NCBI RefSeq assembly: GCF_039969785.1
Contig: NZ_JBDVNC010000005.1
Coordinates: 62,001-126,000 of the forward strand
Source of the DNA: Shimia sp039969785
Lineage (GTDB): Bacteria > Pseudomonadota > Alphaproteobacteria > Rhodobacterales > Rhodobacteraceae
DNA length: 64,000 bases
Direction of reading: 5' to 3'
This document shows positions 62,566 to 64,000 of the stretch, one piece after another. The notes beneath the pieces are model-generated. The model was not told the origin of the DNA. It searched no databases and worked only from the letters and a program-made list of their open reading frames with translations. The translations under genes and the position numbers were made by a program. Position 1 is the first letter of the stretch, and each line of letters starts with the position of its first letter.

Positions 62566-63255
62566 ATGAACACGCCATTTGACGAACAGCCACAACCGCA
62601 AAAACACCGCCCCGGATTTTTCGGGCGCCTGCGGTCCAGCTTTCTGACCGGCATTGTGGTGATCCTGCCAATCGGTCTGACCATCTATCTGGTCTGGACG
62701 TTGATGGGTTGGGTCGATGGCTTTGTCCTGCCTTTGGTACCAAGTCGCTTCAATCCCGAAGAATATATCGGCATCAACCTGCGCGGCGTTGGCGTCATTA
62801 TCTTTCTGGTGTTCACCATCATTGTGGGCTGGATTGCCAAAGGTCTGATCGGGCGATCCCTGATCCGCTGGGGTGAAACGCTGGTTGATCGCATGCCTGT
62901 TGTGCGTTCGATCTATTCCGGCGCCAAACAGATCGCTGAGACGGTCTTTGTTCAGACTGAACGCTCCTTTGAGCGGGCCTGCCTGATCGAATATCCGCGT
63001 CGCGGCATCTGGGCGATCGGGTTCATCTCGACTCACGCCAAAGGCGAAGTGGCTGACACAGTTGCCACTTCCAGCCAGTTGATGAGCGTATTTGTCCCGA
63101 CCACGCCAAACCCAACTTCTGGCTTTCTGTTGTTTTTTCCCATCGATGATGTGATCGAACTGGAAATGTCCGTTGAAGACGCCGCCAAATTGGTGATCTC
63201 GGCTGGTCTGGTCTATCCCAACGCCAAAGACCCCACCAAACCTGCTGAAAACTGA
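62566..63255 (+). CDS. DUF502 membrane protein
   Basis: This 229-residue inner-membrane protein has two helices (about 26-48 and 70-92), then a soluble C-terminal domain (about 95-225). Family marks are GFFGRLRSSFLTGIVVILP, DRMPVVRSIYSGAKQI and TTPNPTSGFLLFFPIDDV. The function is not established; related plant proteins are called LIKE-COV. ATG at 62566 gives the proper family N-terminus. It is convergent with the patatin gene, whose stop begins one base after this one. Confidence 0.9.
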   Translation: MNTPFDEQPQPQKHRPGFFGRLRSSFLTGIVVILPIGLTIYLVWTLMGWVDGFVLPLVPSRFNPEEYIGINLRGVGVIIFLVFTIIVGWIAKGLIGRSLIRWGETLVDRMPVVRSIYSGAKQIAETVFVQTERSFERACLIEYPRRGIWAIGFISTHAKGEVADTVATSSQLMSVFVPTTPNPTSGFLLFFPIDDVIELEMSVEDAAKLVISAGLVYPNAKDPTKPAEN

Positions 63256-64000
63256 TCAACCATACGTCTCGGCCAGATCCACCGTGCCGCGTTTGTTCAG
63301 ATCATCTTTGTGCGCGTCCAGAAACCCTTGCGCCGCAGCCTGCCCCGCCGCTTTCATGCGCGCCATGACATAGGGCACCGGGGTGCTTTTGGTGGCGACA
63401 GTCAGCTCATTCATCAGTTTGTCATCGGCAATCATATGCACATTCACTTCGCGAAACTGCCCACGCTCCAGAACGCCCTGTTCAATCAGGCGCCGCACAA
63501 ACCCCACAGCGCGTAACTCGCTCATCATTGATGCATTAAAGCTGATCTCATTGACCCGGTTGGCGATCTGCTGCGGTGTAACCGGCAGCGTGTTGCGCTC
63601 TAAAGGGTTGATGTTCACAATCACCACATCTGACGGCAAATCGGGGCGATACAACGGCCACAACGCCGGGTTGCCAGTGTATCCGCCATCCCAGAATGCT
63701 TCCCGACGACCAGTCTTAGCATCATCGATTTCGACCGCCTGAAACATGGTGGGCAAACAGGCAGACGCTAACAACACATCTGTATTAATCTCTGAACCGG
63801 TAAAGACGCGCGCCTTGCCGGTGCGCACATTGGTCGCACAAATGAACAATTGCGGCCCGTTGTCATCACAGACCTTTTCATAGTGGAACTGGTCCGCAAC
63901 CTGTCGCAAAGGATGCGCATAAAACGGCCCGTAAACATATGGCGTCATCATGCGTTGCGCCATGTCGGCAGCCATAAACGGCCACGAGTTTTCCAACGCC
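63256..64000 (-). CDS. Patatin-like phospholipase (5' partial)
   Basis: About 248 C-terminal residues are visible; the gene continues past the window edge. It has FICATNVRTGKARVF, LLASACLPTMFQAV and the catalytic Asp in FWDGGYTGNPAL (Asp-Gly-Gly). The nucleophile GxSxG and the Gly-rich oxyanion loop must lie in the missing part. It probably hydrolyses lipid acyl esters. The C-terminal tail (ARMKAAGQAAAQGFLDAH) is helical. Confidence 0.88.
   Translation of the reverse strand, partial: ALENSWPFMAADMAQRMMTPYVYGPFYAHPLRQVADQFHYEKVCDDNGPQLFICATNVRTGKARVFTGSEINTDVLLASACLPTMFQAVEIDDAKTGRREAFWDGGYTGNPALWPLYRPDLPSDVVIVNINPLERNTLPVTPQQIANRVNEISFNASMMSELRAVGFVRRLIEQGVLERGQFREVNVHMIADDKLMNELTVATKSTPVPYVMARMKAAGQAAAQGFLDAHKDDLNKRGTVDLAETYG

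Noticed and set aside
1..64000. CRISPR arrays or phage structural genes
   Set aside because: No regularly spaced repeats with spacers and no capsid, tail or terminase-like proteins were found.

Overview
The window looks like chromosomal DNA of a marine Roseobacter-group alphaproteobacterium (Rhodobacteraceae). Supporting signs are a two-piece permuted tmRNA with a tag ending AMAVAA, a dmdA-acuI pair for dimethylsulfoniopropionate (DMSP) demethylation, the trgA-trgB-cysK tellurite locus best known from Rhodobacter sphaeroides, an alpha-type SspB, and a zwf-pgl-pgi operon. I had no database access. Names come from motifs and remembered families.

Region 1 (1-13712, all plus strand) is a catabolic gene cluster I cannot match to a described pathway. 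It holds an ABC importer without its ATPase in view, four SnoaL/NTF2-like proteins (three of them two-domain), a HisD-family dehydrogenase with no other his genes nearby, an SDR, an in-operon LacI regulator, a bicupin, a MetE-like zinc protein, an alpha/beta hydrolase and an RraA-like protein. Many genes are joined by start/stop overlaps. It probably imports and breaks down one small organic compound.

Region 2 (13713-17753) is mobile-element debris: two decayed IS6-type copies, a HlyD-type gene cut by the first copy, an intact AI-2E-type permease gene, the C-terminal end of a large serine recombinase, and a stretch with six copies of CCCTGT. It abuts the 3' end of a tRNA-Ser(GGA) gene, as expected for a decayed integration site.

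Region 3 (17754-32405, minus strand) is a dense gene run: alaX, an MscS-type channel, cysK, trgB, trgA, a cyclopropane synthase, a photolyase, a class V aminotransferase and a HIT protein. Upstream of these, past a terminator, lies the acuI-dmdA-DinB-DUF1326-DUF2182 operon. A divergent GntR/FadR gene with a strong inverted repeat in the shared promoter probably controls that operon.

Region 4 (32497-41139) holds a Tat-exported intradiol-like protein with a membrane haem-type partner, tmRNA, an NTF2-like protein, chromate resistance genes, sspB, fumC with two small overlapping genes, sufE and a lipoprotein.

Region 5 (41198-64000) is mostly housekeeping: RNase D, purN-purM, pgi-pgl-zwf, an orphan radical SAM gene, a SYLF protein, gyrA, a FemAB-like acyltransferase, carboxypeptidase M32, haem A synthase, a sugar acetyltransferase, trmJ, a TfoX-domain protein, a ThiE-like protein, psuK-psuG, a DUF502 membrane protein and a truncated patatin.
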